DNA from: Betaproteobacteria bacterium
GTDB taxonomy: Bacteria > Pseudomonadota > Gammaproteobacteria > Burkholderiales > Usitatibacteraceae
Assembly (NCBI GenBank): GCA_016711875.1
Contig: JADJSD010000006.1
Location: 227,348 to 291,347, forward strand
Direction: 5' to 3'
DNA length: 64,000 bases
Position numbers and translations under genes: made by a program
The notes under the pieces: generated by a model
What the model saw: the letters and a program-made list of their open reading frames with translations, nothing else
Databases searched by the model: none
What the model was told of the DNA's origin: nothing
In this document: positions 47,601 through 55,656 of the stretch, piece by piece
How positions within the stretch are numbered: position 1 is the first letter of the stretch
Layout: each line of letters starts with the position of its first letter

Positions 47601-49413
47601 ACCGCGGTGACGGTGAGCTTCGACCGCCTCGAGCTCGCGTTCGCCGCGCCGAACGACGGCTACTCGCCCATCCTCGACTTCACCGTGGCCTGCGGCGCCG
47701 TCTCCGCCGTCGTGACGCGCCCGCCCGCGGTGGTGACGGGGTTCGCGCCCGATACCGCTTACACGTGCACGGTGACCGCGCGCAACGCCCTGGGGTCGGG
47801 GCCGTCGTCGGCGCCCACGGCGAGCGTGACGCCCAAGCCGTCCGCCGCCGCGTTCACGAGCGGCCCGGCGCCCAGCGTCTCGGCGCTGCAGGCGTACGCC
47901 CATACGCTCGTCGCGACCGGCGTGCCGCCGCCCACCTACGCCGTGACGGCCGGCACGCTGCCGCCGGGCATCGTGCTCGACGCGGTGACGGGCGTTCTGT
48001 CGGGCTCGCCGACGATCGGGGGGCGCTACCAGGGCACCTTCACCGCCTCGAACGGCGCGGGACCCGCGGCCACGCAGGCTTTTGACATCACGGTCTTCAA
48101 GATCCTGCAGGAGACCTTCATCGAGGAGGAGATCACCTTCACGGTAGGCGTTTCCACGGTCGTCACGACGTATGGCGGCGAATCGGGCAACCCGGTGATC
48201 GTCACCTCGCTCACGCCGGCCATTTGCACGGCTACCGGCACCAACGGCACGACCATCACGGGCCTGGCGGCCGGCATCTGCCGGCTGAGGGCGGACCAGG
48301 CCGGGAACGATGCCTACGAGCCGGCGGAATCGTTCCCGCAGGACTTCCTGGTGGTGGCCGGCGCCGGCGTCGCCGTCTCGCCGAGCCCCGCGTCGCTCGA
48401 CTTCGGCGGGCAGTCGATGAACACGACGGCGCCTTCGCAGGCGGTGACGTTCACCAACACGGGCGGTGCGCCGGTGACGGTCTCGTCCGTGACGGCATCG
48501 ACCTACTTCGCGGTGACGCACAACTGCGCGACGGTGGCGGCAGGGGCCTCCTGCACGGCGAACGTCGCGTTCACGCCGACGGTGGAGGGGAGCCTCAACG
48601 GCACGCTCACGTTGCAGTCGAGCGCCGGCTCCGTCCTGGTTCCGCTCGCGGGAACGGGCGAGCGCTCGCTCGTCACGCATTACTACCGCTCGATTCTTCG
48701 CCGCGCGCCCGGATGCCGGCGGCAAGGCCTTCTGGGAAAGCGAGAAGGTCAGGTTGCCGTCTCTCGGGGCCAACGTGAACGAGACCTGGTACGCCATGGC
48801 GACGTTCTTCTACTTCTCGAGCGAGTACCAGTCCTTCAACCGCGACGACGCCGGTTTCGTCTCCGACCTCTACAACACCTTCTTCAACCGGCCGGCCGAT
48901 GGCGGCGGGCTCACCTTCTGGACGGGACTCCTGGCTCAGGGCATGCCGCGCGAGGTGGTGCTGGTCTCCTTCATGTTCTCGACCGAGTTCCAGACCTTCA
49001 CGCAAGCCATATTCGGCAACGTGCAGGCGAGGAAGGAAGTGGACACGGTGGTCGACTTCTACCGGGGCCTGCTCTCGCGGCTTCCCGACGATGGAGGGCT
49101 GGCCGGGTGGGTGGGCCAGTTCCGCTCGGCGCAATGCGCGGGGGCCGGTTCGGTCTACAACACGGTGGAGTCGATCTCGAGCATCTTCGCCGGCGGTGCC
49201 GAATACGCCAGCCGCAACCGCAGCAACGCGCAATACGTGGGCGATCTCTACAACGCGTTCCTGAGGCGTGGCGGCGACCTGGGCGGCGTGCAGTTCTGGA
49301 TCTCGCAGCTCGAAGGCGGCGCCACGCGCAGTGCGATCCGCCAGCAGTTCATCGCGAGCCCGGAGTTCACCAACCGCGTGAACGCGATCATCGCGGAAGG
49401 GTGCGTGCCGTAG
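44643..49413 (+). pseudogene. very large secreted NHL-repeat/Ig/ASH/DUF4214 protein with one frameshift
   Basis: ATG 44643 opens a signal peptide (LAALGLGLATMAIADAGAQ). Domains in order: a first NHL beta-propeller (about residues 28-370, with repeats such as GNTYIADFNSHRVRRVSPAG), a fibronectin-like and Ig-like section (~370-650), a second NHL propeller (~655-975), a fibronectin-like segment (~980-1080), a putative Ig (He_PIG-type, ~1085-1160) and an ASH-like domain (~1240-1340). Near 48711 an extra G shifts the frame, and the DUF4214 region (residues ~1345-1590, including FFNRPADGGGLTFWTGLLAQ) continues in the second frame to 49413. DUF4214 domains occur in secreted and surface proteins of bacteria. 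The joined protein is about 1590 residues. It is likely a cell-surface or extracellular binding protein controlled by the adjacent BTAD regulator. Confidence 0.75.
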
Positions 49414-49436
49414 TTCGCGCGACGCACCCGCCGGCA

Positions 49437-50417
49437 TCACCGCCGCGGCGGCGCAGGCGCGTTCGCGACGGACGGATCGGGGAGCGGGAAGAAGGCCCGG
49501 TCGACGGTGAAGAAGTGGCGCGAGACGATGTCGCGCGCCACGAACTCCACCACCTCCGCCACGCCCGCCTTGCCGCGGGCGAAATCGTCGCGGACGCGGC
49601 GGGCCCGGTTGAGGAGGCCCGCGTGGACCCGCGCGTGCTCCGGCAGGTCCGCGTAGCCGCATCGCTCCAGCACCGATTCCTCCTGCGCGAAGTGCGTGGC
49701 CGCGTGCTCGAGGAGCGCGTCGATGGCGGCGAGCGGCTCCTCGCGATCCGCCCCCATCGTCGACAGCCGGTCGAGCAGCGTATTGGCGAGCCCGAAGCAT
49801 TCCCGGTGCTCGGCGTCGATGCCGGGGTCGCCACTGTCGTTCGCCTCGCGCCATTCGAAGCGCTGGAAGCCACTGCGAACCTCCTTCGCCCAGTCGTCCG
49901 ACTGCCCGCGCGCATCCACCGCGACGCGGTTGCGGCCCTGCCACTTTGCCTCCGAGAGCGCGGCATCGAGGCGCTCGAGCCAATCCGCCGGCGCCTCGCC
50001 CACGAGGTGCTCGGCCACGCCCGCGCTCACGGTGACGGATTCGCCGATCGTGAAGTCGTGCGATTCCACCGCGCGGCACAGGTCCTGCGCGAGCGTGCGG
50101 GCGCCGCGGTGGCCGCGCGTGCTCGCGAGCACCGCGAACTCCTCGCCGCCCCAGCGGAAGAGCAGGTCGGAGGCGCGGATGCGGCCCTGGATCACGGGCA
50201 CGATTTCCTGGAGCACCGTGTCGCCCTTCGCCTGGCCGTATTGCTCGTTGAGCGCCCGGAAGTGATCGAGGTCCAGCAGGACCAGCGTGAGCGGCTGCCG
50301 GTCTGCGACGCTGCGCTCGATCTCCGCGCCGATCATGCGGTCGAACCAGGCGCGGCTCCAGGCGCCTTCGAGGTGCTGGGGCACGTTCGCCATCCGGTCG
50401 GGGGATTTGCGCGCCAT
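49437..50417 (-). CDS. GGDEF domain protein with C-terminal bacteriohemerythrin
   Basis: The 326-residue protein has a diguanylate cyclase domain (~10-160) with the active motif RWGGEEFAVLA, so cyclic-di-GMP synthesis should be possible. A hemerythrin domain follows (~185-310) with the iron ligands in DAEHRECF, HAATHFAQEE, EHARVH and SRHFF. Hemerythrin binds O2 or NO at a di-iron site, so the enzyme may couple oxygen or redox state to c-di-GMP. The start at 50417 is the ATG that opens MARKSPDRMANV. No membrane segment: cytoplasmic. Confidence 0.88.
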   Translation of the reverse strand: MARKSPDRMANVPQHLEGAWSRAWFDRMIGAEIERSVADRQPLTLVLLDLDHFRALNEQYGQAKGDTVLQEIVPVIQGRIRASDLLFRWGGEEFAVLASTRGHRGARTLAQDLCRAVESHDFTIGESVTVSAGVAEHLVGEAPADWLERLDAALSEAKWQGRNRVAVDARGQSDDWAKEVRSGFQRFEWREANDSGDPGIDAEHRECFGLANTLLDRLSTMGADREEPLAAIDALLEHAATHFAQEESVLERCGYADLPEHARVHAGLLNRARRVRDDFARGKAGVAEVVEFVARDIVSRHFFTVDRAFFPLPDPSVANAPAPPRR

Positions 50418-50582
50418 GGTGATTTTCCTTGTCGGGCCGTGGCCGTCACGGCGATTGGGTGCCCAAGTATGCCGCGATCGCGATAAGGTCGTCCTGAACT
50501 CCAGGAGCTGCCGGAAGAGGCAGGCGGGCGACTTGCCCGGGATCTTCTTCCGTGGCGCGGGACCGGGTTTGACTTTCGTCAT

Positions 50583-50595
50583 ATTGTCAGACAAT
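50583..50595. promoter_or_regulatory. GntR/FadR-type operator and promoter of the Bug operon
   Basis: ATTGTCAGACAAT is a perfect 13-bp palindrome and matches the FadR-subfamily pattern TNGT-N3-ACNA. It sits between a -35 TTGACT (50569-50574) and the expected -10, and 37 bp before the Bug start at 50632. The fourth gene of the operon encodes a FadR-type regulator, so autoregulation by that protein is expected. Confidence 0.75.
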
Positions 50596-50631
50596 CTGGC
50601 CGTCATCCCCGCCGCCCACCCGGAGCCCGCC

Positions 50632-51609
50632 ATGCCCTCGCGCCGCCATTGCCTTGCCACGCTGCTCCTTGCGGCGGGATTCGCCAGCGCCTTTACGGCC
50701 CAGGCGCAGCCCGCCTACCCGACCGCCGGCCCCATTCGCCTCGTCGTGCCCTTCAGCGCGGGGGGCGGCACGGACATCCTGGCGCGCCTCATCGCCAACA
50801 AGCTCGAGACGGCGCTCGGGCAGACGGTCGTCATCGACAACCAGCCCGGCGCCAACGGGGCGGTGGCGAGCGAGAACGTCGCTCGAAAGCCGGCCGACGG
50901 CTACACGCTCCTCTTCGGCAGCTCTTCCACGCACGCCATCGCGCCGCTCGTGTCGAAGAAAGTGAACTACGATCCCTTCCGCGACTTCGCGCCCGTGACG
51001 GTGGTGGCCAACACGCCCCTCGCGCTCGTGGTGAACACGGCCTCGCCCATCCAGGATTTCCCGCAGTACCTGGCTGCCGCGCGCAAGGACAAGATGAGCT
51101 ACGGGACGTTCGGGGCGGGTTCGACGCCGCATATCCTGGGCGAGGTGCTCGCGGCCAACGCGAACGTGCCCCTCCTGCACGTGCCGTACAAGGGCAGCGC
51201 GCAGGCCGTCACCGACATCCTGGGCAACCACATCGAGAGCGCCTTCCTCACCGTGGCGGCCGTCGCCAAGCCCGTATCCGCCGGCAAGCTGCGCGCCCTC
51301 GCCGTGAGCGGCGCCGCGCGATCGAAGGCGATGCCCACGGTGCCCACCTTCAAGGAACTGGGTGTCGCGGGCCTCGAGGAATCCGGGTGGTTCGCCATCT
51401 TCGCGCCGGCGAAGACGCCTGCGGCCATCACGACTCAGGTGGCCGACGCGGTCGCGAAGATCGTCGCCGGGGCGGACGTGCAGGCCAAGATGGTGGAGCT
51501 GGGCCTGGAGCCCGTGGGCAGCACGCCCGAGCAGCACGCCGCCATCTGGAAACGCACGCACGAGACGATGGGCGCGGTGATCCGCCGCGCGAAGATCACG
51601 ATCGACTGA
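50632..51609 (+). CDS. tripartite tricarboxylate transporter receptor (Bug)
   Basis: The 325-residue periplasmic binding protein has a signal peptide (LATLLLAAGFASAFTAQA). Bug motifs include IRLVVPFSAGGGTDILARLI, VIDNQPGANG, ADGYTLLFGS, YDPFRDFAPV, MSYGTFGAGSTPH and VPYKGSAQAVTD. No carrier genes are adjacent. It heads an operon with an AA_synth family protein, a hydrolase and a GntR regulator, so its ligand is probably the substrate or product handled by those enzymes. It is expressed from the promoter bearing the GntR palindrome. Confidence 0.93.
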   Translation: MPSRRHCLATLLLAAGFASAFTAQAQPAYPTAGPIRLVVPFSAGGGTDILARLIANKLETALGQTVVIDNQPGANGAVASENVARKPADGYTLLFGSSSTHAIAPLVSKKVNYDPFRDFAPVTVVANTPLALVVNTASPIQDFPQYLAAARKDKMSYGTFGAGSTPHILGEVLAANANVPLLHVPYKGSAQAVTDILGNHIESAFLTVAAVAKPVSAGKLRALAVSGAARSKAMPTVPTFKELGVAGLEESGWFAIFAPAKTPAAITTQVADAVAKIVAGADVQAKMVELGLEPVGSTPEQHAAIWKRTHETMGAVIRRAKITID

Positions 51610-51639
51610 CGACAAGACACGAACCCGGGACTCCCCTAC

Positions 51640-52215
51640 ATGAAAGAAGCCAACTTCGGCCGGTACCACATCCGCAAGTGGATCACGCAGGTGAGCGACA
51701 CGCTCGCCAACGAAACGGGCGTGCTCGCCGACGGCGCGCCGCTTCGCAAGGTGGTCGTCGCCGCCGTCATCGCCAACCCCTACGCGGGGCGCTTCAGCGA
51801 GGACCTGTCGCAGATCGTGGACGGCTCGGCGGCGCTCGGCGTCGAGTTCGGCCGCCGCCTCCTGGAGGCGCTCGCGGGGACGCCCGTGCAGGGCTACGGC
51901 AAGGCCTGCCTCGTGGGCGTCGCCGGCGAGTACGAGCACGGCAACGCGTTCCTCACGAGCACGTTCGCGAACCCGGTGCGCGACGCGCTCGGCGGGGCCA
52001 AGGCGTGGATCCCCTCCACGGGCAAGCGCGGCGGCCCGGGCACGCCCATCGACATCCCCTTCGCGCACAAGGACGAGCTGTACGTGCGATCGCACTACGA
52101 CACCGTCACGGTGCACCTCGACGACGCGCCGAACCCCGACGAGGTGGCGGTCCTTTTCGCCGTCTCCACGCGCGGGCGCCTGCATGCGCGCCTGGGCGGG
52201 CCCAAGGCGCCCTGA
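51640..52215 (+). CDS. AA_synth (amino acid synthesis) family protein
   Basis: The product of 191 residues matches the pfam06684-type AA_synth family. Visible elements are LRKVVVAAVIANPYAGRFSE, GVEFGRRLLEAL, KACLVGVAGEYEHGNAFLTS and GTPIDIPFAHKDELYVRSHY. The family is poorly characterised and occurs with catabolic genes in soil proteobacteria. No catalytic residues are established. It lies second in the operon, 30 bp after the Bug gene, and just before a hydrolase gene. Confidence 0.85.
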   Translation: MKEANFGRYHIRKWITQVSDTLANETGVLADGAPLRKVVVAAVIANPYAGRFSEDLSQIVDGSAALGVEFGRRLLEALAGTPVQGYGKACLVGVAGEYEHGNAFLTSTFANPVRDALGGAKAWIPSTGKRGGPGTPIDIPFAHKDELYVRSHYDTVTVHLDDAPNPDEVAVLFAVSTRGRLHARLGGPKAP

Positions 52216-52226
52216 GCGGATCCCCC

Positions 52227-53075
52227 ATGAGCGGAACGGATCACTTCATCACGCTCGAGGGCCATCGCTTCCACTACGTTCGCTGGAGCGTGCCCGGCGC
52301 GCCCGTGCTGGTGGCGCTGCACGGCCTTCGCAGCTACGGGCGCACGTTCGAACCGCTGGCCGAGGCGCTCGCGGGCCGCTTCGACGTCGTCGCCCTCGAC
52401 CAGCGCGGCCGCGGGCTGACGGACTGGGACCCGCAGGGCAACTACTACACGGACCGGTACGTGGCGGACCTCGCCGCGTTCGTCGACGCCCTGGGCCTCG
52501 ATCGCTTCCACCTGCTCGGCCACTCGATGGGCGGCACGAACACGCTCGTGTATGCGGCGGGAAACGCGGACCGGCTGGCGAGCGTGGTGCTGGAGGATGC
52601 CGGCCCCGGCGCCTCGACGAACAGCGAGCGCGGCAAGGCCATCAACGCCGAACTGATGAGAACGCCGATGCGCTTCGACAACCGGGATGCAGCCCGGGCC
52701 TTCTGGCGCTCCATCCGCCCGAACGTGACGGAAGAGGCCGTCGATTCGCGGGTTCGCCATTCGCTCGAGGAAGGCGAGGGCGGCTTCGTGTGGCGGCACG
52801 ACCAGGCGGGCATTGCCGCGGCGCGCCTCGCCCCCGCGCCGGGCCGCGGCGTGCCCGACCTCTGGCCGGGCGTGAAGGCCATCCGCTGCCCGGGCCTCCT
52901 CGTACGAGGTGGCGATTCCGATTACCTCTCGCCCGCCACGGCCGCTGCCATGGTCGCGGCCAACGCGAACCTGCAACGGGTGGACATTCCCGGCGCCGGA
53001 CATTACGTTCACGATGACCAGCCCGAGGCCTTTCTCGCGGCCGTGGTTCCCTTCCTCGCGGAACAAGCCCGATGA
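52227..53075 (+). CDS. alpha/beta hydrolase (ring-opening or esterase type)
   Basis: The 282-residue hydrolase has the oxyanion loop ALHGLRSYGR, DQRGRGLTDW and the nucleophile elbow LLGHSMGGTN (Ser ~101). The acid lies in GGDSDYLSP and the histidine in GAGHYVHDD. Layout resembles C-C bond or ester hydrolases used in aromatic and enol-ester catabolism. It shares the operon with the Bug and AA_synth genes, and its last bases overlap the GntR start (ATGA). The specific substrate is not recognisable. Confidence 0.87.
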   Translation: MSGTDHFITLEGHRFHYVRWSVPGAPVLVALHGLRSYGRTFEPLAEALAGRFDVVALDQRGRGLTDWDPQGNYYTDRYVADLAAFVDALGLDRFHLLGHSMGGTNTLVYAAGNADRLASVVLEDAGPGASTNSERGKAINAELMRTPMRFDNRDAARAFWRSIRPNVTEEAVDSRVRHSLEEGEGGFVWRHDQAGIAAARLAPAPGRGVPDLWPGVKAIRCPGLLVRGGDSDYLSPATAAAMVAANANLQRVDIPGAGHYVHDDQPEAFLAAVVPFLAEQAR

Positions 53076-53764
53076 GCGCTCCTTCGCCCCTCGCCGCCGC
53101 CGCGCTGCCGGTGGCGCCCGTGCGCGAGCACGTGGTGAAGAACCTGCGCGAAGCCATCGTCACGGGGGGCCTGGCGCCAGGGCAGAAGCTCGTCGAGGCG
53201 AAGCTCTGCGAGGACCTGGGCGTGAGCCGCGCCTCGCTGCGCGAAGCCCTGCGGCAACTGGAAGCCGAGCGGCTCATCCAGATCGTCCCCTTCAAGGGCC
53301 CGACGGTGGCCGACATGACGTGGGATGAAGCCTCGCAGATCTACGAGGTGCGCGAGCTGCTGGAAGGCCACGCCGCGTTCCTCTTCGCGAGCCTTGCGAC
53401 GCACGAGGCGCTGCGCACGATGCGCGAGGCGCTCGCCGAGTTCGACGCTGCGGTGAAGAAGGGCAACGCCCGGGTGCTCGTCACCTCCACGCGCCGCTTC
53501 TACGACGTGATGCTGGCCGGTTGCCGCAACCGGGTCATCGAGGACTTCCTGAACGGACTCAACGCGCGCATCAGCCTGCTGCGCTCGCGCTCGATGTCCG
53601 ACCCCGGCCGGGCGGTGCAGAGCGCGAAGGAGATGCGCGCCATGTATACGGCCCTGGCGGCACGAAAGCCCGAGGCGGCGCGCAAGGCCGCGATGGACCA
53701 CGTGCGGAAGGCGCGGAAGACAGCCCAGCGGGTGCTCGCTTCGACGGCGGAAGCGGGCCGTTGA
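53072..53764 (+). CDS. GntR-family regulator, FadR subfamily (FCD)
   Basis: This regulator of 230 residues has an N-terminal winged helix (about 18-80, PGQKLVEAKLCEDLGVSRAS followed by LREALRQLEAERLIQ) and a C-terminal all-helical FCD ligand domain (~90-220). Metal- or acid-binding FCD proteins respond to carboxylates. It overlaps the hydrolase stop by 4 bp, closing the operon. The palindrome at 50583-50595 fits the FadR half-sites and overlaps the operon promoter, so the regulator very likely represses its own operon until a ligand appears. Confidence 0.92.
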   Translation: MSAPSPLAAAALPVAPVREHVVKNLREAIVTGGLAPGQKLVEAKLCEDLGVSRASLREALRQLEAERLIQIVPFKGPTVADMTWDEASQIYEVRELLEGHAAFLFASLATHEALRTMREALAEFDAAVKKGNARVLVTSTRRFYDVMLAGCRNRVIEDFLNGLNARISLLRSRSMSDPGRAVQSAKEMRAMYTALAARKPEAARKAAMDHVRKARKTAQRVLASTAEAGR

Positions 53765-53798
53765 GCCGCCGGATCGTGGCGCCGGCCGTGACGCCCTC

Positions 53799-54197
53799 TC
53801 AGCCTGCCCTGCCTTCGGCGGGAAGGCTTGCGAACGCGAGGACGTGCCCATCCGGATCGAGGCTGTAGGCGGCGACGTGGCCCCAGTTGCGAGCCTGCAG
53901 CGGGGAGAGTTCACGTGCCCCGGCGGCAAGCGCGCGAGCGTGATGGCCCGCCGGATCCTCGACGAGCAGGTACAGCTCGGCCCTCGGGATGCCGGAAGCC
54001 TGTGCCGGATCCGGGATCTTGTCACCGAGGAGCCTGCGGATGCCATCCTCGGGCATGAGACCCAGCACGCCACCGCCGGGCAGCGCGAACTCGGTCATGC
54101 CGGGGACGTCGAGGCGAGGCGCGAAGGCGAGTGCCCGCTCGTAGAACGCGCAGGACGCCGCCTGGTCGCGGACGTAGAGGATGAAGTGGGACACCAT
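53799..54197 (-). CDS. VOC-family (glyoxalase-like) protein
   Basis: This single-domain protein of 132 residues has paired beta-alpha-beta-beta-beta modules, with SHFILYVRDQAASCAFYERA at the start, YLLVEDPAGHHARALAAGA in the middle and SLDPDGHVLAFASL near the end. The His and Glu-type metal ligands (H4, E-type in AELYLLVEDP) are partly visible. Members include dioxygenases, glyoxalase and antibiotic-resistance proteins. It is convergent with the GntR gene. An in-frame ATG upstream would add eight residues, but ATG 54197 matches the family start. Confidence 0.8.
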   Translation of the reverse strand: MVSHFILYVRDQAASCAFYERALAFAPRLDVPGMTEFALPGGGVLGLMPEDGIRRLLGDKIPDPAQASGIPRAELYLLVEDPAGHHARALAAGARELSPLQARNWGHVAAYSLDPDGHVLAFASLPAEGRAG

Positions 54198-54255
54198 GGC
54201 TTGGTCTGGATGCGCGCCCACGCGGGAATGACGAACGAGTACGGGAAAGACGATC

Positions 54256-54660
54256 CTAGAGTACCCGGATCGTCTTCGCTTCCGGATCGATCTCCACCTG
54301 CGCGCCGTGCGGGATCGCGGCGGTGATGTCCTCGTCGAACCCCGCGAGCATCGTCACATCGCCCAGCGCCGCCCCCTGCGCCAGGATCGGGTTCACGGTG
54401 TTGAACACGATGGCAAGCGGCGCCTTCTCGCGCGAGTGCATTTCATGCAGCATCCACGCGCTCGCGACGCCGCCCTTGGCGGTATCGAGCACGAGAACCT
54501 TCCCGACATACGATTGCCCCGCCAGCTTGTGCGCCGGCCGGGAGAAGACGCCGTCGATGCGGTTCAGGTCATAGCGCGCGGAGAAGCCGTCCTTCGCGAC
54601 GAGCGACTCTCCGGTCACCTTGGCGCCCATGGCGTGCCGTGCCGTGAATACGCGACTCAT
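54256..54660 (-). CDS. aconitase X swivel domain protein (DUF126)
   Basis: The 134-residue protein is the small (swivel) subunit of aconitase X, with GESLVAKDGFSARYDLNRID and GKVLVLDTAKGGVASAWML followed by NPILAQGAALGDVTMLAGFD. Normally it follows a large catalytic DUF521 subunit. Here the preceding frame (stop overlapping its start by 4 bp, ATGA) carries only the last part of such a subunit, so the complex is incomplete. AcnX enzymes act in hydroxyproline or mevalonate-type pathways as dehydratases; without the large subunit no activity is expected. Confidence 0.82.
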   Translation of the reverse strand: MSRVFTARHAMGAKVTGESLVAKDGFSARYDLNRIDGVFSRPAHKLAGQSYVGKVLVLDTAKGGVASAWMLHEMHSREKAPLAIVFNTVNPILAQGAALGDVTMLAGFDEDITAAIPHGAQVEIDPEAKTIRVL

Positions 54661-54850
54661 GCCAGCCTCCCCGTCTCCGCCGCCGCGACGCATTCCTCCA
54701 TCGTGGCGAGCATCGGCACGTAGCCGTAGCCGCCCAGGATGTTCACGATCTTGGCGCTGTTGGTGGCGAGGCGCTTCCAGCCGTTGGCCTCGGCGATCTC
54801 GCGCGCGTAGCTCTGGTAGAAGCACAACTCCCTTTCCGACGACGGGTAGC
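54657..54850 (-). pseudogene. C-terminal remnant of aconitase X catalytic subunit (DUF521)
   Basis: The minus-strand frame ending at 54657 reads ERELCFYQSYAREIAEANGW, then the family-like tail TNSAKIVNILGGYGYVP and EECVAAAETGRLA. The remaining roughly 350 residues expected upstream are missing; sequence beyond about 54850 changes character. It directly precedes the swivel-subunit gene in the normal gene order. The loss of the 5' part indicates a deletion, rearrangement or assembly join at roughly 54850-54900. Family assignment rests on the tail only. Confidence 0.55.
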
Positions 54851-54892
54851 CCGGTTGCGTGGGAATCGGGATGCCAGTCGAGCGCGAGGAGG

Positions 54893-54955
54893 TTATCCCG
54901 CAATTGAGAGGGTGTGTAGCCCGTATTGCTGCAGGGGCCACGGCTGCAGGTTCAT
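54893..54955 (-). pseudogene. 5' stub of an unidentified gene coupled to pgl
   Basis: Overlapping the pgl stop as ATGA, ATG 54955 starts MNLQPWPLQQYGLHTLS, and then this frame meets a stop (ending ...LSIAG). In an adjacent frame the text continues smoothly as LRDNLLALDWHPDSHAT before entering the aconitase-X remnant. The start-stop coupling is typical of a real gene following pgl, and its continuation is lost. It is too short to identify. The point of loss coincides with the truncated aconitase-X gene. Confidence 0.4.
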
Positions 54956-55656
54956 CCATCCAGTGCCTCGTCCAGTAACCAGGTTGCGTGCGTCATCTCG
55001 CTCAATTGGCGCGCGGGAAGCGAATTGCCCGACTTGATGGCATTCAGGATCTCGCGCTTCTCGGCGCCGCGAGCGAGAAACAGCGCGCTGCGCGTGGAGG
55101 CCAGTGCTCGCAGCGTCATGCTGACTCGAGGCAAAAACGGCGGGACGCTTGCGGTCGCGACCGCCACCGCGAAGCGCTCCATCTGCGCAAGTGCGGGCGA
55201 TCCGGGAAACAGCGACGCCGGGGTGTGGCCGTCCGTGCCCACGCCAAGCACGGCGATGTCCGAAAGCGGCGCCTGGGCCTTCGCCGTGCGGCGGCGAGCG
55301 ATGTCGGTGCCGAACGCATCGGCCGAAAGTTCCAGGGAGCCGAGCGACGTGTCAACGCCATGCACGTTCGAGACCGGCAAGGGCACGTGATCGAGCAGGC
55401 CGCGCAGCATCCGCAGGTTGCTCTCCGGCGCCACGTCGGGTACGTAGCGCTCGTCCGACAGGAAGAAGTGCGTGCGCGACCACGGCATGCGCCCCGAATA
55501 CGGAGGCTCCTTCAGCAGGCGATAGAGCGCGCCTGGCGTCGAACCGCCTGGGAGGCATATCGACAGGGTACCGGCACGGCCTTCGATCGCGCCGAGCAGT
55601 GCTTCGGCCGCCAACCGCGCATGCTCCCCGGCGTCCGCGGCGACAAGGATCTTCAT
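54952..55656 (-). CDS. pgl: 6-phosphogluconolactonase
   Basis: The 234-residue protein is of the SOL/DevB type. It shows SICLPGGSTPGALYRLL, THFFLSDERYVPDVAPESN and VLGVGTDGHTPASLFPGSPA, all hallmark segments of 6-phosphogluconolactonase. It hydrolyses 6-phosphoglucono-lactone, the product of glucose-6-phosphate oxidation, to 6-phosphogluconate. The ATG overlaps the stop of gnd upstream (ATGA). Together with the Fgd homologue and Gnd in the same operon, it completes the oxidative pentose-phosphate steps. Confidence 0.93.
   Translation of the reverse strand: MKILVAADAGEHARLAAEALLGAIEGRAGTLSICLPGGSTPGALYRLLKEPPYSGRMPWSRTHFFLSDERYVPDVAPESNLRMLRGLLDHVPLPVSNVHGVDTSLGSLELSADAFGTDIARRRTAKAQAPLSDIAVLGVGTDGHTPASLFPGSPALAQMERFAVAVATASVPPFLPRVSMTLRALASTRSALFLARGAEKREILNAIKSGNSLPARQLSEMTHATWLLDEALDG

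Noticed and set aside
44523..48797. Long minus-strand frame (about 1424 codons) opposite the NHL protein gene
   Set aside because: It is rich in Arg, Gly, Ala, Asp and Val with no domain, and lies antisense to a clearly recognisable domain-rich gene. Long antisense frames are expected at this GC content.
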